Below are positions 49,901 to 59,179 of a DNA stretch of 64,000 nt, in pieces. The stretch spans positions 806,001 through 870,000 of the forward strand of contig NC_006044.2 of assembly GCF_000006445.2 (NCBI RefSeq). The letters run 5' to 3'. The position numbers and the translations under genes are program-made. The DNA comes from Debaryomyces hansenii CBS767 (Eukaryota > Ascomycota > Pichiomycetes > Serinales > Debaryomycetaceae). The notes under the pieces are model-generated. The model had not been told where the DNA came from and did not search any database. It saw nothing but the letters and a program-made list of their open reading frames with translations. Each line of letters starts with the position of its first letter. Positions within the stretch are counted from its first letter, which is position 1.

Positions 49901-50427
49901 TGTGGTATGCCCCCGTTTTCCACATCTTCGTATGTGAAACTGGCAGATGAAGCAGGCGAAAGATATATACAATCATGGGTGTTTGCCACATACACCTTAG
50001 CTGATTTTGATACAAGTCCACTCAGTGAATTATTTGTAGTATTCAAAGGTATCGGTTGCTGCAACCCTAATTCCAGCAACACATGTAGCAATTTTTTCAG
50101 AATCACCAGTGCAGTTTCCTGCTTTATTAATTCCTTTGTCTGTTTCTTACTTACATTTCGACCAGTAGATATTGATCTGGTACGATCTGTCGGTCCACCA
50201 CTCATTACCGACATCGACTGCGATCCGTGCCTTCCACTCCCAACTCCAACACTTCCCGTTCGGCCCTTTTCGTTTGCCGATTCTTCGATTATGATCATAG
50301 GATTAGAAACACTGTTCCTTCTTTCCCCCGACTTTGACTTACCTATTTCAAAGATAGAAGATTCAGATGATCTTCTACCGGTAACCTTGCTTTTCAACTT
50401 ATCAAAGCTAAACCCTCTGTGACTCAT
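46972..50427 (-). CDS. ECM21: Alpha-arrestin ubiquitin-ligase adaptor (Ecm21/Csr2 type)
   Basis: 1,151 residues from MSHRGFSFDKLKSKVTG at 50427; the longer frame begins on a TTG and is excluded. Arrestin halves are visible (SAKVYVANTHDCIYLSPASSASF; EKFKIGYMEWLAKMSDAFFYIN; VWNESLHYIITFPKKYVSLGSEHSINVKLIPL; HVHHRLQVCFRIS-type segment; YEVVVDTPLVLLSAKC), separated by long Ser/Asn-rich inserts. Candidate Rsp5-binding P/L-x-Y motifs are QLPKYDE and APAYERE. Family members recruit Rsp5 to plasma-membrane transporters for endocytosis. Assignment to Ecm21/Csr2 rather than Aly1/Aly2 rests on the inserted layout and length and is moderate. Confidence 0.78.
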   Translation of the reverse strand: MSHRGFSFDKLKSKVTGRRSSESSIFEIGKSKSGERRNSVSNPMIIIEESANEKGRTGSVGVGSGRHGSQSMSVMSGGPTDRTRSISTGRNVSKKQTKELIKQETALVILKKLLHVLLELGLQQPIPLNTTNNSLSGLVSKSAKVYVANTHDCIYLSPASSASFTYEDVENGGIPQDHIDNEVLDLSTDNRNCEVNPVDEDMGNPLISLVPHDDETPLGGTEPPERLRKKMESFNSPNYLCTKIDSDSPIPHTFAVIIELKKETIVKDVHFEFQSVTNILWPTCDPYNKSFVKEKFKIGYMEWLAKMSDAFFYINTSNSNDVKTKKVTPEKLADITRNYKLISVRDLADGTDVYNGKGISRKSSVQLDRDEVDDNQHTQSTSGSSSDICKEGIYVFLLPILLPEHIPPSITTINGSLAHILNVDMNKVSAKLNRKVKVTASYNLPMVRTPPLHANSIADKPIYVDRVWNESLHYIITFPKKYVSLGSEHSINVKLIPLVKDVVIKRIKFNISERITYVSKSLSKEYDYDGDDPFHVNAANNDRIRERLISVCELKTKNKSSNSNSEPYKEEFIKCPDNNLLFSCYEQQLSDEEIENLNLDDPLSKPPSSDSRDLLIASPLAVNVALPFLTTRSDKTILTSSVNDDTYSGEHSSNSASRKASIVANDPSSPPFTTPSSPIIGTLETNLTHNNDFNVPRNETHNEIITPDASAFMTEESHNHLKENIQQGYTTVSKALYPDSNFRHIQVHHRLQVCFRISKPDPKDNFKMHHYEVVVDTPLVLLSAKCNDDSIQLPKYDEIDLPMGQAPPMGGNTKPSIPFRTPNYENNGVSIRPLTDDSEILPSFEEAISAPTSPITRSISLGDDQISRIPSIIPDEPAPAYEREMSTPSEVNNVYNIDSIVDGADSPSTNLRRSTIRYSLVNSFAPSNSNNDLGNNDLGSDGLASSKLESDVPSNDGGNLLMSRKTGSYDNISTTPTSSSNGTNFSGSSGISATSGDSIMYSNEMDNQTVPDTSGTETSQTDASNLYKGSQIENASEESNGRGASLEAPPELNMDEIGARPPIQPHSDKFNNVGISTDQISVLTNFNFDQRLPLLENSSVDDVNSNAQTSIKHFNEVSNNTAGNHDKQKLSSENLTMIMEMNKAQDIYRAV

Positions 50428-51447
50428 TTCGGATATATGATTACTAGAAGGACAAACAAACAAAAAAAAACCTGATAGATCGGAGAATATACTTGTTTAA
50501 TAATGAGATTTATAAATATCTCAGATAGTTCTCCTATATTCTATCTATATACATAAAAACAAGAATAAGAATAAGGTGTATATATTTTAAAAATAGAGGA
50601 TTACTACTTTTTTTCTCATCAATAGATAGTGCGAGATTCATTGCTCATTATGCTGGGGTACTTGGCTATAATAAACGCAAATAACAAAATTACGAGCATC
50701 ATATGATCTGCTGTTGCATGCATCTAAATTCAATATTAATTGAAGTGATTATCATATGTTTCTAATGGGGCTTTTGGGGTTCGAGGACCCTGAGTTGCAT
50801 CTAAGTGCACTATGGTTCAAAATTAGTTCTAGCCTATATCAAATATATTGCATTCTGTATTTCAGTTTTGTATATTTGCTACTTTTCCTACAGGAACTTA
50901 TGCATTGACTATTGCAAACTGTTACGATTAGTGCTATTAGTTAGAGTAGTTTAATTTAGTGTCTTAGTCTCGCAGATTCGCATCAGCCTTGACGAAGGCT
51001 TATGTCAATATTTCCACATTTATTGGAAGAGGAGGCAGTCTCTATACGGGGAATGAGCCAAGGAGTCTGGAGATCATGGTAATATTATGATGCCCTGGGT
51101 ATATATTAATTACAATTAAATTAGATGGCTGAGGTCAAGAAAACAAGAAAAAAAGTTGACCCCCAGAATGACTTAAACTCCGCGAATAAAATATTATCTA
51201 GTTAAAAAGTCTAGTATTATAAGCGAATAAATGATACTATTGAATAGTTAGATGCGGAAATGAGGGATCCGATAGCGGCGTATAGGTGACTCAAATACGC
51301 ATCATTTTTAGTATGTACAATTTGTTTACACTTTGCGACCCCTAATGCCAGGGTATCGTAAATTTACGCAAAACTAGGAAGTGAGATCTACACATGAAAG
51401 AATCAATAGGGCTCAAGGTCAAGTTATATATTGTCCATATGCAAATT
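50428..51447. other. Long intergenic region upstream of the arrestin gene
   Basis: 1,020 bp with no supported gene in either strand. It contains an inverted repeat TGAGAT...ATCTCA at about 50502-50521, A/T homopolymers near the arrestin start, and unremarkable AT-rich DNA elsewhere. The length again fits a regulated promoter. A TTCGAGGACC string near 50780 resembles part of a tRNA T-arm, but no cloverleaf could be drawn. Confidence 0.5.
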
Positions 51448-53126
51448 TTATTTAATCAAAGACTTGACTTGACCAACATTTCCTTCATTGTAGTTATTGT
51501 GGTTCGTATCGTTATTGTTTTCGTTATCATTTTCGTTATCGTTATCGTTATCGCTATCATTATCGCAATCGCAATCGTAATCGCTTCTGATATTGCTGTG
51601 GGTACCGTTATCACGTATGACATTTTTACTATCGTTATCATCAGCTCGCTTTGTAGACTTAATTGAAACATGCACATTTAGCTTCGGATTCGATTTCGGT
51701 ACAAGGCATTCACTCCTTTTCTTTGGTGCAGTTGCGTGGCTAGTAGTGTTAAATTCGGCTCCATTGATAAGGGAATCGATTAACAGATACTCACTATCAT
51801 TGTGCGCCAAAAGATTCATTGTAGGAATCAATGTGTCAGTTTGTAGATTGAAAATCATTTCGTAAGTGTTATCATCGTAAAGCTTGTAAATCACGAGACG
51901 TTTATCAACCACTGAACACATCAAATAGATGGGATCAAAGTAGGAAAGATCGTTCTCCTGATTAAGCTTTCTTGTTGTGGATTCGTTGTTCACGATAACC
52001 TTGCAAGACGACATGGGTCCAATCTTTAAATTGTCGTACAAGTTGGTGGTTTTGAACTTGAATAACTTGATGACCCCGGCCTTCGATATCGAATCAGTCC
52101 ATAGCAAGAACTTGTTGTTGTTAAAAAGCTTTAGCGTGGTTATTGGAAACTGTGATAAATTCATTATTCTTGTGGGAGCCGTATCTTCATCAATATTGTA
52201 AACAATAACGCTGCCGAACTGAGTACCACATATTATCATTCCAGAATCATTAGGCATAACACAGATAGAAACAATCCAGTTAGATATGGAATCCATCGGT
52301 GACGTGTGGTATACGTATTCCTCGCGAGTCAATGACGACGTCCACATTGGCATTAACGTATGAATTTGCCTCTCATTCAATGATGATCGCAAATTTAACG
52401 ATGTCGATCTTCTTCTTAATTGTAGCATTGGTCTTCCCAAATCAACCGGTTCGTAATTAAGGCTGATATCATTTCCCGCAAGTGGAATTTGGAAGAAATG
52501 GTCAAGTGTCTTAGCAAAGTCATCTACCTTCTCATAGATGTTTGTTTCGATCTCATATATCTTTAATTCATTATTCTTCCCCGAGCAAACCGCTAATATC
52601 TTATTGTCACTCGCCATCTTTATTTCAATGCATGAAATTGGTTTGTGGATCAAGTACACCCTATAACTTTCGTCTGCATCATCATTAACCAAATCTCGGA
52701 ATATCAACTTGCCCTCGCTAGAGCAACTATATAGATACTGATGGTTTACAAATCCTATACCAACTATCGAATCCTGGGAGTTCATATTCGAATGTTTCCA
52801 CTCTTTGTATAGCTTAAAGCTCCTCTGTCTATTGTTATTCTCAGCTAGAGTATTCTCATATAGCTGAATTAACCCCGTCTTCCGGGCTAGTACTAAATAC
52901 AGCCTATCTTGGAACTTAAACAGCATCATCTGTTGAATATAGTTTCCCTTTCCCTCAATGCAAAACTCATTCTTGTATTTGAAATCTATTCTATCCTTGA
53001 TCTTTCGAAATCTTATCGCTGATTATGTTAGTTTATCCGTTCCGCCTAAATTACAAAATATTGAACTTCAGTCATAAACATACCCCTTATACTCCCATTA
53101 GATTGTGTAGATAATAGGACGTTCAT
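51448..53126 (-). CDS. NSA1: Ribosome biogenesis WD-repeat protein Nsa1, two exons
   Basis: Exon 2 (51448-53018) carries the bulk of the protein; exon 1 (53084-53126) encodes MNVLLSTQSNGSIR. Joined, they give 537 residues in frame. The short exon matches the known N-terminus of yeast Nsa1 in pattern (M-x-LLxS...SGSIK), and without it the protein would start at MMLFKFQDRLYLVLARKTG, inside the first blade. Further blades include YLYSCSSEGKLIFRD, ILAVCSGKNNELKIYEI and MIICGTQFGSVIVYN. Nsa1 is a 60S pre-ribosome factor. The tail has an Asp/Asn repeat (DNDSDNDNDNENDNENNND). Because intron boundaries were read by eye, cDNA is the natural check. Confidence 0.85.
53019..53083 (-). other. Spliceosomal intron in NSA1 (65 nt)
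   Basis: On the minus strand: 5' splice site GTATGT (53083-53078), branch-point ACTAAC and acceptor CAG ending at 53019, with eight bases between branch motif and the end. Exon 1 is 43 nt with one leftover base, so it joins exon 2 in phase to keep the frame. The three signals, the short branch-to-acceptor distance and the homology of the new N-terminus agree. Confidence 0.85.
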
Positions 53127-53371
53127 TTTTCTTGAGGAGTATGCTACTACCTTCTGTATTGTATCAATTCTTTCTGATTTAAACCGTATCCTGTAAAGAA
53201 CTCCGTGTTAAGAAAGAACAAGAATCGAATTCACAAAACTGGGGTATATCGCGATAAAATCTCTCCTCGGCTACAGAACAATAGAGCCTTTTGACATTTA
53301 TTATATAAAAATATGCTTATAGAATCGGGTATTTCTCTCAACTGATGCTTATTATAAGGTAACGTAGTAAA

Positions 53372-54187
53372 ATGGTTGATATTAATGTTGAAGGTAAGAA
53401 TGCGTTGATTACTGGTGGTACTAGAGGCCTAGGATTACATATTGCTGAGAGCTTTGTTCTCAATGGCGCTTCGACAGTTATAATTACGTCCAGGAAAAAA
53501 GATGCTTGTGAAAGTGCTCAACGTGAGCTTGAAAAGATTGCTGTAGATAATCAAAAACAGGTCAAGATCATTGCAATTCCGTGTGATATTTCTGTAGAAG
53601 AGAATGTAAAGGAGTTTTTCAGGCAAGCATCAAAACAAATTGATAGATTGGACATATTGATTGCAAATGCAGGGGCCACCTATGGAGCACCATTAAAGGA
53701 CCATCCATTGTCAGCCATGAAAAAGGTGATACACTTGAATATCACAGGTGTTTTCCATACAATTCAATTGTTCACACCGTTATTAGAATCGTCTGGTGCG
53801 AAATCTGACCCATCAAGAATTATTATTGTGTCGTCGGTTGCGTCATTTGTGGCTACAGACTTTGGCGGAACGTATGGATACTTAGCTTCTAAAGCAGGTG
53901 TCGCTCATTTGGGTAAGAATTTGGCGTTACAATTAGCACCCCGTAATGTGAATGTCAACACCATCGCGCCAGGGTTCTTTCCAACTAAAATGACCAAAGG
54001 TTTAATGGCAGCAAATACTAGTGAAATGGTGGAAGGTAACCCTCTCAAAAGACTTGGGACTAAATCCGATATTCAAAATTCGGTATTATGGTTGTGTTCT
54101 AAACAGTCAAATTATATAAATGGGATCGTTTTACCTATAGATGGAGGTTTACATTTAGTAGGTACATCTAATTTAGCTCATTTGTAG
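53372..54187 (+). CDS. Short-chain dehydrogenase/reductase, possibly peroxisomal
   Basis: 271 residues of classical SDR: cofactor motif TGGTRGLGLHIA, DISVEENV, NAGAT, Ser of VSSVAS, and catalytic Y-x-x-x-K in GYLASKAG, with a closing PIDGG. TSRKK after beta-2 favours NADP(H). The C-terminus SNLAHL fits a weak peroxisomal targeting signal (AHL). Members close to this in other fungi are annotated as 3-oxoacyl reductase or rhamnolipid-type RhlG enzymes, but substrate cannot be read from sequence. It is divergent from NSA1 across about 245 bp. Confidence 0.85.
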   Translation: MVDINVEGKNALITGGTRGLGLHIAESFVLNGASTVIITSRKKDACESAQRELEKIAVDNQKQVKIIAIPCDISVEENVKEFFRQASKQIDRLDILIANAGATYGAPLKDHPLSAMKKVIHLNITGVFHTIQLFTPLLESSGAKSDPSRIIIVSSVASFVATDFGGTYGYLASKAGVAHLGKNLALQLAPRNVNVNTIAPGFFPTKMTKGLMAANTSEMVEGNPLKRLGTKSDIQNSVLWLCSKQSNYINGIVLPIDGGLHLVGTSNLAHL

Positions 54188-54290
54188 ATATTATATATGG
54201 CCTAAAATTCTATACGTATGAATAAAAAATTGAAAATTTAATGAATTGAAACAAATAAATAATGATTAATGATGTAACTTTTATAAAGTT

Positions 54291-56270
54291 TCAAAAGCAG
54301 CCGTCTTCATCAAAATAGCTTCTCCCACCTCTAAGAGGCTTGACAATATTCAAGTTTAAACCCATCTTTGGTGAAATCGGTGAAGTTGGTACGTTTCGTT
54401 GGATTGAAAAACCAGGCACTTTTCCATTGGTGCTTTCAGATAATACGTCAGCTTTGTCGTCGTCATCATCGTTGCGTCCTGTTGAGTTGTAGCTCTGATA
54501 GGCCATACGATTACCATCTTCACCAACAGCAGTGGCAGGTTTTTTGGTTTCTTCGTTAGATTTCTGTTTTGCATAGGCATCCAACCTCTCTTTGATTGAG
54601 CTGAGCTTATTCTCAAAATTAACGCCATCTCTCAGGACCTGGGATTGTTGCTCCATTAGAGAAGCCTTCAACTTGTCAATTTTTATATCTCTTGATTCAA
54701 TAATTTTCTCACTTATTAGAAGATGTTTCCGTAAATTAACATTTATTATTTCAACATCACTTAATTTATCATTGAGCTTATGCAATGTATCTTCCAACTT
54801 GAATAATTTTAATTCTTCTTGGTGTGATAGTTTTAAATTTTGCATTTTCATGCTTAAAACGATGTTTTCTAACTCTGTTATCTTAGCATCCCTTAGCTTT
54901 AATTCATCAATAAGCTGATGAGATTTATTTGACCTATTTGGAGAATTCGGCTTTGCAATGGGTATTTTAGAAGAATATTCTGAGGCTGACGTATCTTCCT
55001 CAAATAGAGTATTATATGATTTAAAAGGTGTCAGATATGAAATACCTTTCCTTTGTGATAGTTCGCTTTCCAATTTTTTAATGTATGCTTGATTCTGTTT
55101 ATTTGTTTCCTCTAAAGATTGAACTTTTAATTGCAAAGATATCGAACTCAACTCTGTATTGATGTATGCATTATTTTTAATCTTTTTCGCCCGAGAACCA
55201 AATCTCAAAGTTGATAATGTTTCAAGCTCATTTATCGATGAAGGTGAACAGTTTATTATCAATGATGTTCTTGAATTACCACCTAAAGACTCCTGTAATA
55301 TTCGTGTCAATTTTGAATCTCTATATGGAATATGGGATGATTTGCCGTCTGTTAAAGAATTAATCACATTACCTAAAGCCGAAAGTGAACTATTGATTTT
55401 TTTAGCTTCCTCTAAAGTCTGACCCATTGCTCCTGTCTTGTCGACCTTTTCAGATCCTGCTAAATCTACTAAGAATAAGTGGCTTCTTTTGATTGTATCA
55501 TCAAATAGTTGTTTTTGGGACAAGTTGATTTGTAAAATCGCATGCGATCTAGACGACTCAATATTCATATTCGTTATCGAATTAGATCTTGCCTTCGACC
55601 CTTGATCTAAAACAGCATACAACTCCTTTGATGATGATACAAATGCTTGTGATATACCCTTGACATGTACACCATGTGCCTTGTCTTCTTGGATAACGAA
55701 TTTACTATTTGTATCTGATCTTGGATCTAGCAAGTCTCTGATCTGCTCCATGTATATCTCCATGTATGACACCCCCACTGTATATTCCATATCTGAAGAG
55801 CTATTATTAATCTTTTCAAAAATTTCGTTGCATATTCGAGGTATTATACCCTGTTGTTCCTCGTCATTGATAAACGGACCCATCATAGTGTATGATTTAC
55901 CAGAACCAGTCTGGCCATACGCAAAGATAGTTCCATTGTACCCATTTAAAAAATCCTCAACTGCTTGACTTATAGAGTATTGATATATGTCTTGTTGTTT
56001 AGAATTGACGTCAAACACCCTATCAAAGGTATAGGTGGTCGCATTCTCTCGACTTCCTATCAATACCGTTGAATCATTAACAAGTTTTGAAATCTGTTTC
56101 CCTTTAGTCTTCTCATATTCATTGGGAGGTCGAAACCGACAAATGACCTTAATATTCGAATTTCCCACATCATCTCGAGTCTTACGATAATTTAAAGGAG
56201 AGCCTTGGTCTGGTCCTGATCTGTTATTTGGTGCATCATGAGGCCCACATGGGCTCGAAAAATTGGACAT
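54291..56270 (-). CDS. SMY1: Kinesin, N-terminal motor (kinesin-1/Smy1 type)
   Basis: 659 residues, close to the 656 of Saccharomyces Smy1. Motor domain about 38-370: NIKVICRFRPPNE, P-loop GQTGSGKSYTM at 119-129, VGVSYMEIYMEQIRDLLDP, switch I NIESSRSHAI, switch II LVDLAGSEK, and LTRILQESLGGNSRTSLI. The neck and tail are coiled coil (NKQNQAYIKKLESELSQ; later KLSHQEELKLFKLEDTLHKLNDKLSDVEIINVNLRKHL). All ATPase motifs are intact, in contrast to the degenerate Smy1 of Saccharomyces. The motor is kinesin-1-like; the SMY1 symbol rests on length and absence of other kinesin-class markers and is tentative. Confidence 0.82.
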   Translation of the reverse strand: MSNFSSPCGPHDAPNNRSGPDQGSPLNYRKTRDDVGNSNIKVICRFRPPNEYEKTKGKQISKLVNDSTVLIGSRENATTYTFDRVFDVNSKQQDIYQYSISQAVEDFLNGYNGTIFAYGQTGSGKSYTMMGPFINDEEQQGIIPRICNEIFEKINNSSSDMEYTVGVSYMEIYMEQIRDLLDPRSDTNSKFVIQEDKAHGVHVKGISQAFVSSSKELYAVLDQGSKARSNSITNMNIESSRSHAILQINLSQKQLFDDTIKRSHLFLVDLAGSEKVDKTGAMGQTLEEAKKINSSLSALGNVINSLTDGKSSHIPYRDSKLTRILQESLGGNSRTSLIINCSPSSINELETLSTLRFGSRAKKIKNNAYINTELSSISLQLKVQSLEETNKQNQAYIKKLESELSQRKGISYLTPFKSYNTLFEEDTSASEYSSKIPIAKPNSPNRSNKSHQLIDELKLRDAKITELENIVLSMKMQNLKLSHQEELKLFKLEDTLHKLNDKLSDVEIINVNLRKHLLISEKIIESRDIKIDKLKASLMEQQSQVLRDGVNFENKLSSIKERLDAYAKQKSNEETKKPATAVGEDGNRMAYQSYNSTGRNDDDDDKADVLSESTNGKVPGFSIQRNVPTSPISPKMGLNLNIVKPLRGGRSYFDEDGCF

Positions 56271-57347
56271 AGTGTTTAGCTACGACGCTCTAGCAGATTG
56301 CCTCTACCGTATAACCTAGCCGCCCTATATATTCGTCTAGTACTATCAAGAACGATGTAGGTTATAAGTTTTACAACTATTATCTATTCAGTAATTCTTT
56401 ATGATCTAGAATCACATGATCTAAATGAGACACTCAACGACATACAGAAATGTCTCTTCATAGTGGGGCCAAAGAGGGGACTATAATCCGAATCGTCTGC
56501 AAAACTTATTCGTAATCTGTATATTCTTCACCATGTATAGTTAACTGCATTTCCATTACGGTTTGATACATGTTTTAGTTGTCCTTTAATCATTGTCAAG
56601 CTCTATAGGGTGCCGAGCTATTGAAGTCTTGAAAACTACGATGATAGCTATGCATCAAAGTAGGTATTTCCCACTTTGCAACAGAAACAAATCAGCAGTT
56701 ACTCCGTTGAACATTATTAGTAACATTTGGAGCTGTAATATTATAACTACCTTTAGTTTCATAAGTCTGTATATATATATATTATATACAGCTATAATAT
56801 TGGCATATCCTGTTATACCTTACGCATATGAACTGGACATCACAATTAGTCGTATCTCTAGGTATTATATTTACATAAGTCCACGGCGGAAAATCCGAGA
56901 CAGGTTCTACGGCAGTTTACTTCATACATTAAATGTTGCATCCATGCTATTCTTTGTGCTCGTGATATCTGACACCGATCGGTCAGAGTCAAAGTTTGAC
57001 TGGGGAACCAGAGTCAACTGAACTGGCTTATCTGGTATTCTATATTTCAGATAAGATGTTCCCATCCTCAGGTGCAGCTTTCAACCTCTAATGAATCTAA
57101 CTGTTATACAATACCTAGATATAAATCATATCGGAATGAGCCCTCAAAATACCCCTATAGCCTGAATATGTCACTCCGTGGCCTTGTAAAAATTTTCATC
57201 AAATTTGTATATTTCACGTGATAGATTATTAGTCCGAGGAAATTACTCATAGTATGAAAAATTGATTTTAATTTATTGATAAACTATAAAAGACATTAAT
57301 ATTTCTTTTCAATTAGACTATAAATCAATTGCTCTAGTGTCAATAAA
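56271..57347. other. Intergenic between the kinesin gene and SER33 (divergent)
   Basis: 1,077 bp. A frame at 56593-57021 starts only at TTG, has no homology that I can see and is rejected. There is a (TA)n tract near 56770, a 15-bp perfect palindrome AGTCAAAGTTTGACT at 56987-57001, and a TCACGTGA E-box at 57214-57221. It probably carries both promoters. Confidence 0.55.
57214..57221. promoter_or_regulatory. TCACGTGA E-box upstream of SER33
   Basis: Cbf1-type palindrome about 130 bp before the SER33 start. The site is certain; a role is inferred from the known link of Cbf1 with sulfur-amino-acid and related metabolism. Confidence 0.4.
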
Positions 57348-58745
57348 ATGTCTGTTCCACAACAAATCAGTGAAACTTTTCAAAAAGCTATGAATCTTTC
57401 GGGATCTCCAAATGCTGTTTCAACTTCCCCTACTCAATCATACATGAGTCAGTATGTCTCGGCTACCCAAAAGCCAACCAAAGCTTTAAAGCCATTTTCT
57501 ACTGGTGATATTAAGATTTTGTTATTAGAAAATGTGAATCAAACTGCTATTAGTATTTTCCAAAATCAAGGTTACCAAGTTGAATTCTACAAGTCGTCTT
57601 TAGGTGAAGAAGAATTGATCGAAAAGATCAAGGAAGTACATGCTATTGGTATCAGATCCAAAACTAAATTAACCGAAAAGATTTTGCAACACGCCAGAAA
57701 CTTAGTGGTTATTGGTTGTTTCTGTATTGGTACCAACCAAGTTGATTTAGAATACGCTGCCAAGTCAGGTATTTCTGTTTTCAACTCTCCATTTTCTAAC
57801 TCCAGATCTGTTGCTGAATTGGTTATTGCTGAAATTATCACCTTAGCCAGACAATTAGGTGATCGTTCTATTGAAATGCACACTGGTACCTGGAACAAGG
57901 TAAGTGCTAAGTGCTGGGAAATTAGAGGTAAGACTTTAGGGATTATTGGTTACGGTCATATCGGTTCTCAATTATCTGTCTTAGCTGAAGCTATGGGTAT
58001 GAACGTTATTTACTACGATGTTCAAATGATCATGGCTTTAGGTAACTCAAAACAAGTTGACACCTTAGATGACTTGTTACAAAGGGCCGATTTCGTCACC
58101 CTCCATGTTCCAGAAACCTCCGATACTAAGAACTTATTATCGTCTCCACAATTTGCTGCCATGAAGGATGGTGCCTATGTTATCAACGCTTCCCGTGGTA
58201 CCGTGGTCGATATTGCTGCTTTAGTACAAGCTATGAAATCAGGCAAAATCGCAGGTGCTGCATTAGATGTCTACCCACAAGAACCAGCAAAGAATGGTGA
58301 AGGTTATTTCAGCAATGAATTAAATGACTGGGCTTCTGAATTATGCTCCTTGAGAAACGTTATCTTATCTCCACACATTGGGGGTTCTACCGAAGAAGCT
58401 CAATCTGCTATCGGTGTGGAAGTTGCCACCTCGTTAACGAAATACATTAACGAAGGTAACTCCACTGCTGCTGTTAACTTCCCAGAAGTCCAATTGAGAG
58501 CTTTAGATTTAGATCAACAAAACTCTGTCAGAGTATTGTATATCCATCAAAACGTTCCTGGTGTTTTAAAGACTGTTAACAACATCTTATCAAATCACAA
58601 TATTGAAAAGCAATTCAGTGATTCTAGAGATGATGTTGCATACTTGATGGCTGATATCTCTGATGTTGACATTACTGACATCAAGTCCTTATATGAACAG
58701 TTAGAGCAAACTCCATATAAAATTGCCACTCGTTTATTATACTAA
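57348..58745 (+). CDS. SER33: D-3-phosphoglycerate dehydrogenase
   Basis: 465 residues, the usual length for yeast Ser3/Ser33 (469). Substrate domain IKILLLENVNQTAISIFQNQGYQVEF; nucleotide fold GIIGYGHIGSQLSVLAEAMGMNVIYYD; catalytic-type motif VINASRGTVVDIAALVQAM and GAALDVYPQEP; and HIGGSTEEAQSAIGVEVA. A C-terminal ACT domain follows (VRVLYIHQNVPGVLKTVNNILSNHNIEKQ). It catalyses the first step of serine synthesis from 3-phosphoglycerate. Strongly biased codon use points to high expression. Confidence 0.95.
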   Translation: MSVPQQISETFQKAMNLSGSPNAVSTSPTQSYMSQYVSATQKPTKALKPFSTGDIKILLLENVNQTAISIFQNQGYQVEFYKSSLGEEELIEKIKEVHAIGIRSKTKLTEKILQHARNLVVIGCFCIGTNQVDLEYAAKSGISVFNSPFSNSRSVAELVIAEIITLARQLGDRSIEMHTGTWNKVSAKCWEIRGKTLGIIGYGHIGSQLSVLAEAMGMNVIYYDVQMIMALGNSKQVDTLDDLLQRADFVTLHVPETSDTKNLLSSPQFAAMKDGAYVINASRGTVVDIAALVQAMKSGKIAGAALDVYPQEPAKNGEGYFSNELNDWASELCSLRNVILSPHIGGSTEEAQSAIGVEVATSLTKYINEGNSTAAVNFPEVQLRALDLDQQNSVRVLYIHQNVPGVLKTVNNILSNHNIEKQFSDSRDDVAYLMADISDVDITDIKSLYEQLEQTPYKIATRLLY

Positions 58746-59179
58746 ACGCTCTAAATTTTGAAAATTTACTAGAACACTTGTCTAATTCCTAATATCTCTG
58801 AACAACTGAATGTTCAAAAAAAACGAACAAACTAATAAATAAATTATTCTGTATCTTTGCTTTGTAGTTCAATCATTCCAAGACTCCTGACAATACGGTT
58901 AGTATAGGCGTTTATCAAGGATGACATACATTAAGGTCGGCTACACATTACAATACGTATGGGAGAATTCATTCCTGTCGTAAAAGGTCTTACAGAGTCT
59001 ATAGGTATACATGGCCGGGTAATATTTTGGTTTTGTGACATTTTGGATATTTGGATTAGTGCTCGAAGAAAGAGATCGATTACTTGGTGGCAATACTTAG
59101 TTATCACATCAATAACTAATTTCTGTTTACCTTAATATATTTCAATTACTATAGCGTCATAGATTAATAGGATTATATA
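58746..59179. other. Intergenic: SER33 3' end to RPN2 promoter
   Basis: 434 bp of AT-rich DNA. The only recognisable element is a near-perfect proteasome-associated control element at 59086-59094. No ORF or RNA gene. Confidence 0.55.
59086..59094 (+). promoter_or_regulatory. PACE-like Rpn4 site upstream of RPN2
   Basis: GGTGGCAAT differs from the Saccharomyces PACE consensus GGTGGCAAA at the last base only and lies 86 bp before the RPN2 ATG, a normal position for Rpn4 control of proteasome genes. Rpn4 sites in related Candida species can differ in the first bases, so this is a probable but not proven site. Confidence 0.5.

Noticed and set aside
50770..50800. Possible tRNA fragment (TTCGAGGACC) near 50780
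   Set aside because: No acceptor or anticodon stem can be paired around it.
51394..51666. Plus-strand hydrophobic Ile/Val-rich ORF
   Set aside because: It is the complement of the Asp/Asn repeat tail of NSA1 and reflects that repeat only.
56593..57021. 142-codon plus-strand frame between the kinesin gene and SER33
   Set aside because: Starts only at TTG, translates to disordered mixed sequence and lies in promoter DNA that includes a TA tract.
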